Assembly: GCA_905221605.1 (NCBI GenBank)
Contig: CAJNDS010000748.1
Location: forward strand, 55,001 to 75,000
Length of the DNA stretch: 20,000 nucleotides
Source of the DNA: Symbiodinium natans
Taxonomy: Eukaryota > Sar > Dinophyceae > Suessiales > Symbiodiniaceae
Direction: 5' to 3'
Part shown: positions 1 through 9,904 of the stretch, piece after piece
How positions within the stretch are numbered: position 1 is the first letter of the stretch
How the letters are laid out: each line of letters starts with the position of its first letter
Notes under the pieces: model-generated
Database searches by the model: none
Seen by the model: only the letters and a program-made list of their open reading frames with translations
Told to the model about the DNA's origin: nothing
Position numbers and translations under genes: made by a program

Positions 1-1850
1 ACTGCTAGTGACTGCGACTCCTCGTCCGATCCGGTGATCCTGGCCGTGTCACCGTGGTCAGCCGTGTCACTGCGTCCTTCTTAAGGACATGTTCATGGGT
101 GCGGCCTTCCCCGAAGACCTGCAGAAAAAGATCTCAAAGAGCAGACAGGCCGGGGTTGTCCGGGAAGTTGCCTCGGTTGCGCTCCGCATTGCTCGGCTCT
201 GCTCTGCATGGGAGGAGAAGCAGCGCTCCGTGCTGAAGCAGAAGCTCCAGGCGGATCAACCTTACAGAAGCTCTGACGCTGCACAGAAGCTCAGCTTGTG
301 CCGCTTGTGCCGTGTGTGCCGAGGCCAAGAGGGAGATGAATCAGATGGCCAGCTTGGTGCAGGGCCGCCGTCATTGAAGGCACGCGTGACGCAAGCGAAT
401 GAAGGTGGAAAGGTCCACTTGAGGAGCTGTTCGGCCAGGCGCAGCGTGCGAAGCATGAGCAGCGGAGAATGAGAAGTGAGTAGTTGATACTAGACTCCGG
501 GGAGATTTAGTCTTGAGTCTTGGACAAGGCAAAAGACGCCTTGATCAGAGGAGACTTCTTCGAAGTGTTTTTTTCGTTGCAAATGGTGCTTGGGAGTGGG
601 TTCTGGGTTCGCGATACGCAAGTCGCGTCAGAAGTGGTACACGTGGGGGCAGCCCTTGGGACACAACATATCTGACATATCACAACATCCTTGGGAGCCA
701 ATGGAGCCCGGAGACCGCTTGCCCTGGCTTTGGTCTTTTAAGCTAGAGGGGGGCGGGGCCTTGCAGGAATGCGCTTGCAGGTGCTCTCAGTCCCCTCAGT
801 GCTCTCGTGGCCCGAAGGGCCCAAAGATAGGCTGAAATATGTTAAAAATGCTTTTTCAATGTGCATCAGCCTTGGCTCAGGGGGGGCTGTTTTTGTGACC
901 TCAGTCGCCCATCAGCCGGAAGCAAAAGGACAAGCGCCGGACCTGCAGGGACATGCAGGGACAGGCAGTGACAGGTTCCAGGCGTAGGTAATCTCAGCTG
1001 TAACAGTGCGACTGTGGCAGAGTGATGCATCTTGGCAACAAAAAAGGATCCGGTCTTTGCAATCCGCTCTCTCAGGGGTCTGGTCTCGACCCCTACAAGC
1101 TGGGCCGCGCCTCTCGGCAGGTTGGTTTTGCCTTCTTGAGCTTCGGAGCAATGCGAGCAACGCTTGGCCAGTGTCTCAACTGAGGTCCTGCGCCTTGTCA
1201 CGGATGAGAGATTTCCCAGAATTGGTCGCGTGTGCCATGGCCCCTGCTCCAAATTGTGGCTGTATGTGCGAGCACTTCACACGCGCCGCGGCCCATTCGT
1301 GCAGCTAAAGCCAGATATGTGGGGATGAGCGCGCGGAGCAGGAGCATGAAAGGCTTCATCCGGAGGATTCAGTTCCCGCCACCAACATGGAAGCCGCCTG
1401 AGACCCAAACCCAGCCCCAGAAGGCCCCAGGAGGGCCCAGAAGGGCCCAGAAGGCCCAGTGGTGCAGGCCCAGGAGGCCCTACAGGCCGGCCAAAACAGG
1501 GCGCCGACAACGCCGAAGCGGACGCGGCTCCAGTCAAAGGAGTGCGGGGGGAATTGCCGATGGACCACGGCATGTATATGAATGATCATTAATGTCTTGC
1601 TGTCAGCCAGATGTCGTGCGGATGCCACAGGTTTCATGGTGGAAGATGCAGATGGCTTCCGGGTGCTCGAGGAGGCTGATATGCCTGGCCCTGGCAATAC
1701 TGTCCTTGGGACCCCTTCATGAGATTTCATCATTCAGTCTGAACGTGCACCCTGCTGATTGTAGGGCCATGCAGGGTGGAGTTCTTTGCCCAAGCATCTT
1801 CATGGATATGGGTTTGTATCTTGTTGGGGGGCTCAGGTTTAAGAAGGGCA
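1..1850. other. No recognisable gene beyond a possible exon near the start
   Basis: Frames are short on both strands. Near the left edge CCGTGTCAC occurs twice within 30 bases (44-69). From about 1415 to 1482 there is a degenerate repeat of GGCCCAGAA-like units, giving Gly/Pro/Leu-rich frames on the minus strand that look like a repeat artefact, not collagen. Nothing else was identified. Confidence 0.6.
89..472 (+). CDS. Possible exon(s) of an unrecognised protein
   Basis: An open frame of 127 codons. Residues 5-55 are rich in Lys, Arg, Glu and Ala and predict as helical (for example EDLQKKISKSRQAG and WEEKQRSVLKQK). The rest becomes Cys/Arg-rich and less protein-like, which suggests that any real exon ends before about 270. 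No family was recognised and no splice partner could be fixed. It could equally be chance. Confidence 0.2.
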   Translation: MFMGAAFPEDLQKKISKSRQAGVVREVASVALRIARLCSAWEEKQRSVLKQKLQADQPYRSSDAAQKLSLCRLCRVCRGQEGDESDGQLGAGPPSLKARVTQANEGGKVHLRSCSARRSVRSMSSGE

Positions 1851-1866
1851 CACGGGGTGCACACCC

Positions 1867-2024
1867 GCGAAACATACCCCGTAACATACCCCGAAACATA
1901 CCCCCGAAACATACCCTGTAACATACCCCCGAAATTGCAGGTAAAGTAGCTCATGATGCCGCGAAACATACCCGAAACATACCCCCAAAACATACCCCGA
2001 AACATACCCGCGAAACATACCCCG
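1867..2024. repeat. Minisatellite of 12-13 bp units, consensus CCCCGAAACATA, two blocks
   Basis: Block 1 (about 1867-1932) has five units and block 2 (about 1960-2024) five more, separated by about 27 bases of unrelated sequence. Units vary by GAAAC/GTAAC and by the number of C (3-5). Block 2 runs into CCGACCCTAACACG. The frames across it (repeating NIPRNIPRNIP on plus, GYVSGMFRG on minus) result from the repeat and are not considered genes. Confidence 0.9.
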
Positions 2025-2590
2025 ACCCTAACACGTGTCGCGCGCCTCCCCATGAAAATGCAAACCCATATTCCTCAATCAGAAACGCTTCGATATATTC
2101 GGCATGATCATGTCACAAGCCCCCCCCCATCGATGTGCCTGGCACCCCTGTGCGCAGCATACTCGTGTGTTAACAGGTTTGAATGCCAGCTGTTGCAGCA
2201 GTTCTCTGTGCAGGTGGTACTCTGAAGATTTCCTGGGCTTGCTTTCTGTTTCAAGGGGTTTGCCGAGTCGGAGTTCTTGTCGCCGTATCCTAGCGGCTTT
2301 CTTTTGGGTGGAGGCCCCTTCGGCCTCTCGAAGATCGTCGCTTGCCTTTCGCCCAGTTTTAGAGACACAGAGAACTGAATGTAGAGAGAGACAGAGAGCG
2401 AGGGAGAGAGAACACCCAACACCAAGATAGGCACCCTGGGGGGAAAACCAACAGCGTCCCCCAGGTGCATGTTTTTACCCTTTCGGCCATTCAGCTTCTT
2501 CTTTGCCCCGTCAACAAGATGGGGATCACGAGACCTTGGACATCGCGCGCCCCTAGGGGCGGCCTCTCCTTCGGGGGGGGCCATGCGTGC

Positions 2591-2725
2591 AGGAGGAGGA
2601 GGAGGAGGAGAGAGAGAGCGAGGGAGAGGGAGAGAGAAGAAGAAGAAGAAGAAGAAGAAGAAGAAGAAGAAGAAGAAGAAGAAGAAGAAGCAGAAGAATA
2701 AGAAGAAGAAGAAGAAGAGAGAGAA
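2591..2725. repeat. AGG then GAA triplet array (polypurine tract)
   Basis: (AGG)n at 2591-2610, an AG/GGGAGA-rich stretch to 2635, then an uninterrupted GAA array at 2636-2690 (about 18 units). A C interruption is followed by more GAA/AGAA to 2725. One strand is almost pure purine over 130 bases. Long poly-Glu, poly-Lys, poly-Arg and poly-Leu frames here are products of the repeat. Confidence 0.95.
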
Positions 2726-3258
2726 AAGAGTTAGGGAGGGTTATGCTAGCAAGCCAGGGAGGGTACGAAGGAGCAGTTTTACCACAGGTCGAACCAGTAG
2801 GCAGTGATAATATTAACCCATGCTTTAACGCAGTACTTGCATCCTGTAACACGAGTGCCGCTGGAGAGGGAGAGACCGAACAAGCCATGACATGCTGAGC
2901 GCACCGGCAGATCTCCCCAACGTTTACCAGTCTCCCACCATTTCTGCAGGCCAACAAGCCACAAGCATCAAGCATCAGCAAAGGGGTACTGCACTGCGAG
3001 CCACAGGGGACAATGTTCCCAAGCAGGACCCGGGAATGCCATTGTTGGGTATCACAATGAATTTCACAATTGATAGCTTCTGCACCTTGCGTAAACCGTG
3101 AGACAATCAAAGGCATTGGCTGCTAGCCGGATAACTAGGTGAGCCAATGAGCCCAAGACCTCGCACACAGGGTGAAAGGGGAACTAGAGGGAGTTTGGTG
3201 GTTTGGGGAGGTGGATGAGGGGGGGGGGGTCTCACCAACAGACCCCGCGTGCTGGAAA

Positions 3259-3321
3259 AGAAAGAAGGAAGGAAGAGAGAAGAAGAAGAAGAAGAAGAAG
3301 CAGAAGAAGAAGAAGAAGAAG
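3259..3321. repeat. Second GAA array with GGAA flank
   Basis: An AAGAAAGAAGGAAGG flank leads to a GAA run from 3279 to 3300, a single C, then GAA to 3320. The interruption context GAAGAAGCAGAAGAA is the same as at 2684-2698 in the first array. Confidence 0.9.
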
Positions 3322-3379
3322 GGACGGTGGTGTACGAGGTGATATGAAGATGCCCCCATTCCGCTTGGGTGCGCCCCCA

Positions 3380-3410
<31 letters not shown>
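3380..3410 (+). repeat. Homopolymer of 31 G
   Basis: G at every position from 3380 to 3410, preceded by GCGCCCCCA and followed by AACCCTGGGG. Frames crossing it (poly-Gly, poly-Pro) are not considered coding. The length could be affected by sequencing or assembly. Confidence 0.9.
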
Positions 3411-3411
<1 letters not shown>

Positions 3412-3499
3412 ACCCTGGGGAGCTTTCTACAGAAAGAAGGAAGGAAAGAAAGACCTTCCCTAACCCTCATGCCCAGCAGAAGAAGAAGAGTTTTGTTTT

Positions 3500-4155
3500 G
3501 CCTCCCTCTCTCTCTCTCTCTCGCTCTGTCAGTGTGTGAGGGCAAGTCCTGAAAATTTGCCTCGAGTGCACCAACAGTCAAGAGCGCGCTTTTCAGGACC
3601 TGCGCGTGACGCTGGCACCAACCACCCGGCTCCTCGTGGCTCGGGGAACAGAATTCTTTCTTTTGCCGAGAGCACGAACACAAAGCTAGATCCCTCATCA
3701 ACAGTTGAAGTGATGCAAGCAACCCAAAGAATCCAAAGATGATCAGCGAATCTATTTTTAAGTGTCAACAAGTTCTCAGACCTTCTGACTCTGACTCTGC
3801 CGAGGCCTTCCTGGACTCTGAGCCTTTGAGTCCGTGCCGGAGCATTCGTGGCTTGAGGGCCCGAAGCCAAGAGCTCTTCCGCCGGGCGAACAGACTCGAA
3901 AGAACTGCAGGTGGTCTCCAGCATGCTCTTCACCGATGGCATGCTGCGAAAAGTCTTAAGCCTCTGCCCCACTTTGCAGGAGCAAATTGTGGGGGCAATC
4001 GGCAGTCATGGCAGTCCGTTTGATGCCTCCTTTGCCTCGTACTGTGTCATAGTTAAGCCTCCACTGGCTTTAATGCTAGTTTGTGCACAGCGCCTCTTTG
4101 GCCCGAAGGAGTACTTTGACAGTGATTAGAGACCAGTTAAAACAACCCCGTCGCG
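3500..4155 (+). other. Region upstream of the CCCH gene
   Basis: A CT array at about 3508-3523 is followed by unremarkable sequence. Two plus-strand frames (3739-4023 and 3911-4129) are moderately protein-like but match no family I recognise and have no clear splice link to the gene. Dinoflagellate mRNAs normally receive a trans-spliced leader; AG sites at 4116-4117 and 4127-4128 are possible acceptors, with nothing to choose between them. No TATA box is evident. Confidence 0.4.
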
Positions 4156-5139
4156 ATGGCCTACATGTGGCAGAAGCCCCGGACCATGCACAAGCAGAAG
4201 GCCAACTTGATGGATTTCGTCCACCGCACCACCATGTGCTTCTTGGCTGCTAGAGTCCCATCTGTCGGTGGCCCCCCGAAACCTGCCTGGTGGTCTGAGG
4301 CAAGTTCTACCAGACAGGCCGATGTAACAAAGGCTACAGCTGCACCTTCGCACACTCCGAGGACTGAAGGGCGAGAGGCAACAAAATGAGGTTTAGGGAA
4401 TGTGAGGGAATGCAGCACGGAGCGTGCAGTAGTGGCAGTTGCCACGCGGCCTCGCCTACCGAGAGAACTGAGAGGGCATCTGAGTTTCCATGTGAGGACC
4501 AGCTCCAAAGCCAGCCGGACCTGTACAAGACCAGCTTGTGCCCGGCTCAGCGTCCACAATTGAGCTCTCATGCAAGTCACGGAAATCTCTTCGGGAATCC
4601 GGAACAGAAATTTGTCCCCCTGTAGGTGCTCCAAGTTCACCAGGAAGGGCTTCTGCAAGAACGGGGACCAGTGCAAATATGCCCATGGCAAGGACGAGCT
4701 CCGGGAGCCTATCCTCCATCAGGGCTCTTTGAGCCACTCTTCGAGTGACTCTTTGGGTGAGTCTCTGGCTGACCTCCCTGACCTCCCTGACCGCTCACAC
4801 ACCTCTCACATCTCTCACATCTCTCACTCCTCTGGCTACTTGCATGACGAAGGATTGAACCAGCTTCCATTGCTCACTCAAGACTTTCCAGAAGACTTTG
4901 TCGTGAAAGGGGAGAGGAAGGACGAAGAGATGAGCTCGGACGAGACTTGTACTCCCTCCCCCGACTCCAGCTCGGTTGCCAGCGTGGATTGGAGTCCTCA
5001 GAGCACGGAGAGCTCTTTGATGTCAGAGGCGCACGTTCGCATCAAGAACACCTTCCTGGAGTTCGGCTGCCCCACAGAATCCACGGACACGCTTCGGCGA
5101 AGCTCCTCGGTTCCTGACCTGAGACTGCCTGTGGCTTAA
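4156..5139 (+). CDS. Tandem CCCH zinc-finger protein, four exons, complete
   Basis: Exons 4156-4237, 4300-4361, 4497-4537 and 4626-5139 join in one frame to 232 residues ending in TAA. Seen: finger 1 is C28-x7-C36-x5-C42-x3-H46, finger 2 is C63-x8-C72-x5-C78-x3-H82, 16 residues apart. Finger 2 is preceded by YKTSLC, the lead-in typical of tristetraprolin/ZFP36-type fingers. Every intron interrupts a finger or the linker, and each junction restores the motif exactly. Residues 90-198 are Ser/Asp/Glu-rich and probably disordered, with a short SH(T/I)SHIS repeat encoded by a 9-10 bp tandem. The C-terminus has VRIKNTFLEF (199-208) and RRSSSVP (219-225), which resembles a basophilic-kinase/14-3-3 site. 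The start is the first ATG (GCGATGG), just ahead of finger 1, as in short TZF proteins. Known for the family: binding of AU-rich single-stranded RNA and control of mRNA stability or translation. Role here is inferred; targets unknown. The reading frame is intact, so the gene is probably active. Confidence 0.85.
4238..4299 (+). other. Intron 1 of the CCCH gene (GC-AG, 62 nt)
   Basis: The intron starts GCTTCTTGG and ends GGTCTGAG. Removing it joins ATGT to GCAAGTTC, giving Met-Cys-Lys-Phe, which supplies the first Cys of finger 1. Without removal, the Cys and the KFYQTGRC block lie in different frames. The donor is GC, not GT; the exon after the acceptor also starts with GC. Confidence 0.8.
4362..4496 (+). 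other. Intron 2 of the CCCH gene (GA-AG, 135 nt)
   Basis: The upstream exon ends TCCGAG and the intron begins GACTGAAGG, so the donor is GA. The intron ends CATGTGAG and exon 3 begins GACCAG. GAGGAC therefore occurs at both junctions, and the splice point cannot be fixed within this 6-bp repeat; the GA-AG placement fits dinoflagellate usage best. Removal skips an in-frame TGA at 4365-4367 and gives FAHSEDQLQSQPDLYKTSLC across the linker. Confidence 0.75.
4538..4625 (+). other. Intron 3 of the CCCH gene (GT-AG, 88 nt)
   Basis: Exon 3 ends AGCTT, the intron starts GTGCCCGG and ends CCTGTAG, and exon 4 starts GTGCTCC. GTGC is thus present at both boundaries. Joining restores YKTSLC-SKFTRKGFC with exact C-x8-C spacing. 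This is the only intron of the gene with a conventional donor. Confidence 0.8.
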
Positions 5140-7400
5140 ATGGTCAATGAGTCAATGCCTGTAGAACGGCGCAGTTCCTGTGGATACATCATAGGGACTG
5201 GGCTGCTTGATCAACGGACGGTTGTTTGCTACCAGGCATCACGAGCCTTGAGTGGCACACCAGGGCCGGAGCAATCAATGTTAAACAATTGGTTCGAGGA
5301 AGACCAAAACCAAAACCAATGAGAGCAAACATGGGCAAACCATGGGCAAACCACTCGCCCAGAACTGGCCTTTCGCTGTCGACGCTTTTTGTGTGTCATG
5401 TGACCAGAGCACGATGTTCCGCGTGAAACGCTGACAACGTGCGAGATTTTTGTTCAAGTGTTCTTGTCTATGGGCCTATTTCGGGGAACTTACCTACCGA
5501 AATGTAAGTCTGCACAAAGTATGTGCTGCAATCTCGACGGTTGTGGGGCCATGGCTCTTGGACATAGCAGGAGGTTGCTTGGACAGCACCATGCAGCCAA
5601 ACTGGGCCTCCTGCACAGTTCAAGAACCTTCAAAGCATAACTCTCCCGGAGTGCCATCTCAAGAACCAAATACTAGCTCCGTACTCTCTTGCAGATGATG
5701 TGCTGAACACATGCACAGCCGGCAGATGGGATTTTTCTGGCAAGCCAGTGAGTCTCCTGAAACACGGCTGTGCCGTGTCGGCCTCTCTTGATGTCTTGGC
5801 CCCGCCCGTCACCTCACACTTGCTCGCCGCTAATCGCTGTACTGTAGTCTGACGCGCCGAATCCTCTACAGAAAAGTAGTTGGGAGGCGGCTGCCGAAGA
5901 ATCTTAATTATGTCATCTGGATCTTGCATGCGCCCGCGCATAAAAAGAGAGAGGCACACGCCACGGCATGCGAGAGTCTGGCATGGAGTCGGGCATCGGG
6001 CCTCCAATTTGTTCTTCTCTTGGCCAGGTGCTCTCTCCCTGAAGCTGCCGCAAATTTGTTTTTTGCCATTGGTTGCTGTTTTGCCGCTCTGCATCTTTTT
6101 GTGTTTCTCCTTCTTTGAGCCGTTTTTGAGCTTTCGGTGTGCGGAGCCTCGTGCCTCGTGCGCTGCAGGAGCTGGACGTGCGCCGCTCCGAGGGCCTGCG
6201 CCGTGCCTCGGTCAGAAGAGCGCAGAGGGGTCTCTGCACTCTGCACAGTGTTCCCACCTCATGTTTCTGACAAGTTTTAAAGCTTTGGCAAATTTTAAAC
6301 CTTCAACCTCGTAAACCTGGGGTCATTGAACTCCGATGCATCCCAACCCCTCATTAAGCCCCATTAGTGTTCACAGGCAGTCCCGACCGTTCCTCTTTTG
6401 CTTGTCGCGACAAACAGTGAAAGGGGACGGGCCCCCTATCAGGGGACCCGTCCAGATTGTGCGGTCGAAACAAATGTTCACCGGGGACGGGTGCCCTGTT
6501 CTAAACCTAGATTATGGAGTTTCAAGTCTAGCATGTTAAAACGGTGTTATTTCGGAGATGTAAGGCCTTGGGATCTCAGGGTATTCTGGTCACCAAAAGT
6601 ATTTGTCCTTTAGCGATGACTACTGTAGCACATTATTATAAGATGGTATAGGACGTTAAAGTTTTGCTCCGTGATTCCATGCAACTCTCTGGCACGTCGA
6701 CGACCTTCCCCACCAAACATATGCCGAAGCCAAACAGCATTTACAGGCCTTGAGGGATTCCCCCAATTCTACGGGACCGTGTAGTGAAGGAGCAGTACAC
6801 TTGGACGTGCAGCCACTACCCGTGTCTGGAAACGGCCGGAAGTAGAGCAAACGTTTGTTAAAACTATTAAGACCTGGGGGGGCTTCAGAGAGCGGAAATC
6901 GAACCATCCTAAACCCAGTCAATTCCCCTGAGCTTTATTGCCATGGTTCAGAGAGCATGCGGTTTATGGGAACCTTATTGTTGGTATTGAAAAGCATTGC
7001 TTATGGCCTCATGCCGATAATCCCTCATCTTCGTCTTACATAAGTTGCAAGGACGGAAAACCGCGACAAGGAAGTGTGATATATCTGCTCATGTGTCTAT
7101 GCATGGTGTTCGCGGTGGATCTCTAGTGTCTGGAAGGGATCTCGGTGAGCCCAAACTCTTCAGTCAGGAAGGCCGATAATAAAGGACTATCCTGAGCCCC
7201 TATACAAGCCCAACACAAGCCCTGATTAGTCCTTCGAATGTGTTTCAATATACTCCTTTCGTGCGCTTTTCGGGTATGCAGCAGCACGGGTTTCGAGCAT
7301 TTTTAGTGGGAGGCTGCTTTTCATGAATCTTCATTTTGGGGGGAAAGAGCGGTTTCAGTCGGAAAGGGCGGAAAGAGCGGAAACGCTAACAAAGAGTCCC
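5140..7400. other. Gene-poor stretch after the CCCH gene
   Basis: No family was recognised on either strand. The frame at 5450-5698 (82 codons) is the longest plausible one before 5.9 kb, without motifs. From about 6500 to 7300 the sequence has fewer microsatellites and lower GC than its surroundings. It holds a frame (about 6674-6843) reading HVDDLPHQTYAEAKQHLQAL that looks protein-like but is unrecognised. GGAAAGAGCGG-type short repeats occur at 7342-7384. Confidence 0.5.
6402..6453. repeat. Perfect 12-bp palindrome next to a strong GC hairpin
   Basis: TTGTCGCGACAA at 6402-6413 is a perfect palindrome. At 6425-6453, arms GGACGGG and CCCGTCC enclose CCCC and GGGG with one C/A mismatch and a five-base loop (TATCA). 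GGGGACGGG recurs at 6484-6492. Confidence 0.8.
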
Positions 7401-7449
7401 GAGCAGATTTTAGGGGCACCTGGGTTTGGCAGGTCTCTACACTGAAGGC

Positions 7450-9900
7450 TCTCTTATTTCTTGCTCACTGTCTCTCTCTCTCTCACTCTCTGTCTGTCTC
7501 TCTTTTTTCTCTCTCTGTGTATATGTTCCTATCACCTTTCTGGCTTCCGCCATAAAATTGAGAAACGCGGTCGCCATGAATGTTTCGCTAAGGCAACTTG
7601 GTTGAGGTCCGCAGACGTTGATGTACTTTCGAGTTGAATGCGCTGTTGTGACCGCGTGGGGGGGTGGGGGGTGGGAATTCTCGAAGCTTCGCTGCGGGAT
7701 GTGCAGAGCCATTCTCGGAAGCTGAGGGCCCGAGCTGTCGGATGCGGTACAAGGCATGCCATGGCCTCCCTCTGTGTGTTCAGGGTGTAGGGATGCTTTA
7801 AAATGCACTTGGTGTGCGTCTGGCGTCTGGGGGGGGGGGGGGGGGGGGGGGCTTATTATTTGCCCTCAGACGCACCAGGCAGCCTTCGGCGGCTCTTTGT
7901 TGACGGGTGCTGGCAGCTGGAAGACGACGTGGCCGGGGGCTCTCGGGGGGCTCTCGAACTCTTAAGCATCAGATGGCTGCAAACACAGAGAGCGTCCTTG
8001 TGCATCGGGGAGATAGGAAACACAGCGAGAATACGGGGAAGCAACAAACCCACTCGGAAAAAGACAAACGGGTAAGATTCAGGTGGAGGCCCTTGCGTCG
8101 CTGCACCTCTCCCGCCAGTGCGTTGTGGACATTGGCGCCATTTGTTGTCAAGTTTTGCTTCCGAACTCGTAGTTCAAGTCACGATCGTTTTGTTTCTGGG
8201 TTCTTCAATGTGCTTCCTCCATTGTCTCTGCAGAGGACTGGTTCCGCAGCGCCGAAGGCTTAGGCCCCTTTTGTCGGTGTATCCGTTTAAGTCCGGTGCT
8301 TCCCTTTCTCGCAAAACTGCATCGCAGTTGAGACCAGTCAAGGGTGAGACCTAAAGACGAAGGTCGCAAGTGAGGTGAAGAAGATGCTAAGATGCTAAGC
8401 CTTCAGCCTCTGCCAGGCCTTGGCGTCGGCCAGCACCTGCAAGACGGTCCCAGCACAAGTACGGCAAATACAGATTCTGTCGTTGTCGTGTGGCAGATGG
8501 GCCAAGAGGTCGAGGTGGGCTGAGATTTTGGAATCTTTCTCATGCTGATTTCCGCTTCTCAGTTGCATGCCCTAGCTGCCCTTAAACAGGTGGTGATTCT
8601 CTCCGAAGGCTACCGTGGCCAATGGGCACGCAGCCCGGAGTCAATGCCCGTCCTCTGAGTTTGCCGCAGAGTTCCGGCAGACATCGAAGAAAGATGCAGC
8701 GAGTACAGAGGTGACCGCGAACATTGTCTCGGCCGTCGTGTTCGCAGGCTCAGTCTCGGCAACTGTCTGTCAGCTAACTTGCAAATCTAAGTTCTGCCGT
8801 TGACTGGGCTCGGCTAGGGCACTCCGCGCTGGAGCCTTGCTTCAACATTCTGGTGCAGAAGACGGAGGCCTCTCCTGTCACTGAACACACGCACACAAAC
8901 ACATTCACATATGGCATCTCTCATGGGATTGTCTTTCGGTATGAGAATGGGCACACCCTCAGTGAAACATCTCGGCAGAAATCACTTCTCTGACGACGTT
9001 GATTCTGTCAGTGCATATCTTCCTAAGACAAGCAAACTTCCATAGTAGCATAATGCAGGTACACATTCGAGGTGCCTGACCGCATCCGTTGATTTCCCGT
9101 ATCTTCGTTGGACTGGGCAGGCAAATCAGCTCCAGTCCCCCTGCTTTCAATACTTTTCACAAGCATAGTCTCGACGACAGCTCTTACGTACAGAGTTTGC
9201 ACACACACACACACACACCATCCCGATCTCTAGTATGAGCCGCATGCTTCAGCTGAAGATACAAGCAATGAGTTTTTAGGCGCATTATCGCCTACGTAAC
9301 GTACTGCAAAAATCGCGGATCTCGAAATGGTCTGCATCGTTTGCATGTTCGTGACGGCCACATTGTTACGCAAGCTGGTTCCTTGCAGCTTGCGTGACTT
9401 CTTGATTTTCCTACCTCGTTTTCTTTGGTCAAACGAGATTAGGGCCATTAGGGGACTTGAGGCCCCCTGATCGTTTACGAGCATTCGAGGATCTTGCAGG
9501 AGAGCCGCGGCTGGCTCGAGTTTTCCCCGAAGCCATATTCCAAAGCCTTCATATCAAACATGCTTTCTGCAAGCGGGTAGGACGCAAAAGAAAGACCTCG
9601 TCACGCAGGATCGAGGATCGAGAGCGGTAAGATCCGACAGAGATGAAAGGGCAGAACTGCAACAAGAGAGCAAACGACATGATGTGCAAATTTCAGGGAC
9701 AGTAGACCCCATGTAAATAGAGAGAGAGAGAGCTTGCACAGAGCCTGGGCCTGCTACACCCAGGTCCAAGCTCGACTGAGTGTAAGTTGTTTGTCTGAAA
9801 TACATGGGCATGCTGTGAATCTCTGCAACGTTAGGAGATAAGATGTTTTCACGATGTGCTTGGAGTTTGGCCCTGCGCAACCTGCATGAACCCCATCGGC
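7450..9900. other. Gene-poor stretch with simple repeats
   Basis: A CT/TCTG-rich tract lies at 7467-7518 and a CA array at 9199-9218. Open frames at 7907-8263, 8118-8354 and 8615-8803 (plus) and 9230-9484 and 9554-9904 (minus) are moderately long but without recognisable motifs. No gene is called. Confidence 0.5.
7814..7875. repeat. Run of 23 G framed by a 9-bp inverted repeat
   Basis: GTGCGTCTG at 7814-7822 is the exact reverse complement of CAGACGCAC at 7867-7875. Between them lies a run of 23 G (7829-7851) and a short AT-rich piece (TTATTATT). Confidence 0.85.
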
Positions 9901-9904
9901 TCAC

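Noticed and set aside
872-882. CTTGGCTCAGG as a possible spliced-leader relic
   Set aside because: Only a partial match to the end of the dinoflagellate spliced leader as I remember it, and no gene follows.
1356-1733. Gly/Pro/Leu-rich minus-strand frames resembling collagen
   Set aside because: They follow from a degenerate GGCCCAGAA-like DNA repeat and have no regular Gly-X-Y register.
2553-3116. 187-codon minus-strand frame with a long Leu run
   Set aside because: Its openness comes from the GAA array read as CTT/TTC-type codons; no motif outside the repeat.
3135-3722. 195-codon minus-strand frame with Pro and Phe runs
   Set aside because: It crosses the 31-G run and the second GAA array; low complexity keeps it open and no domain is seen.
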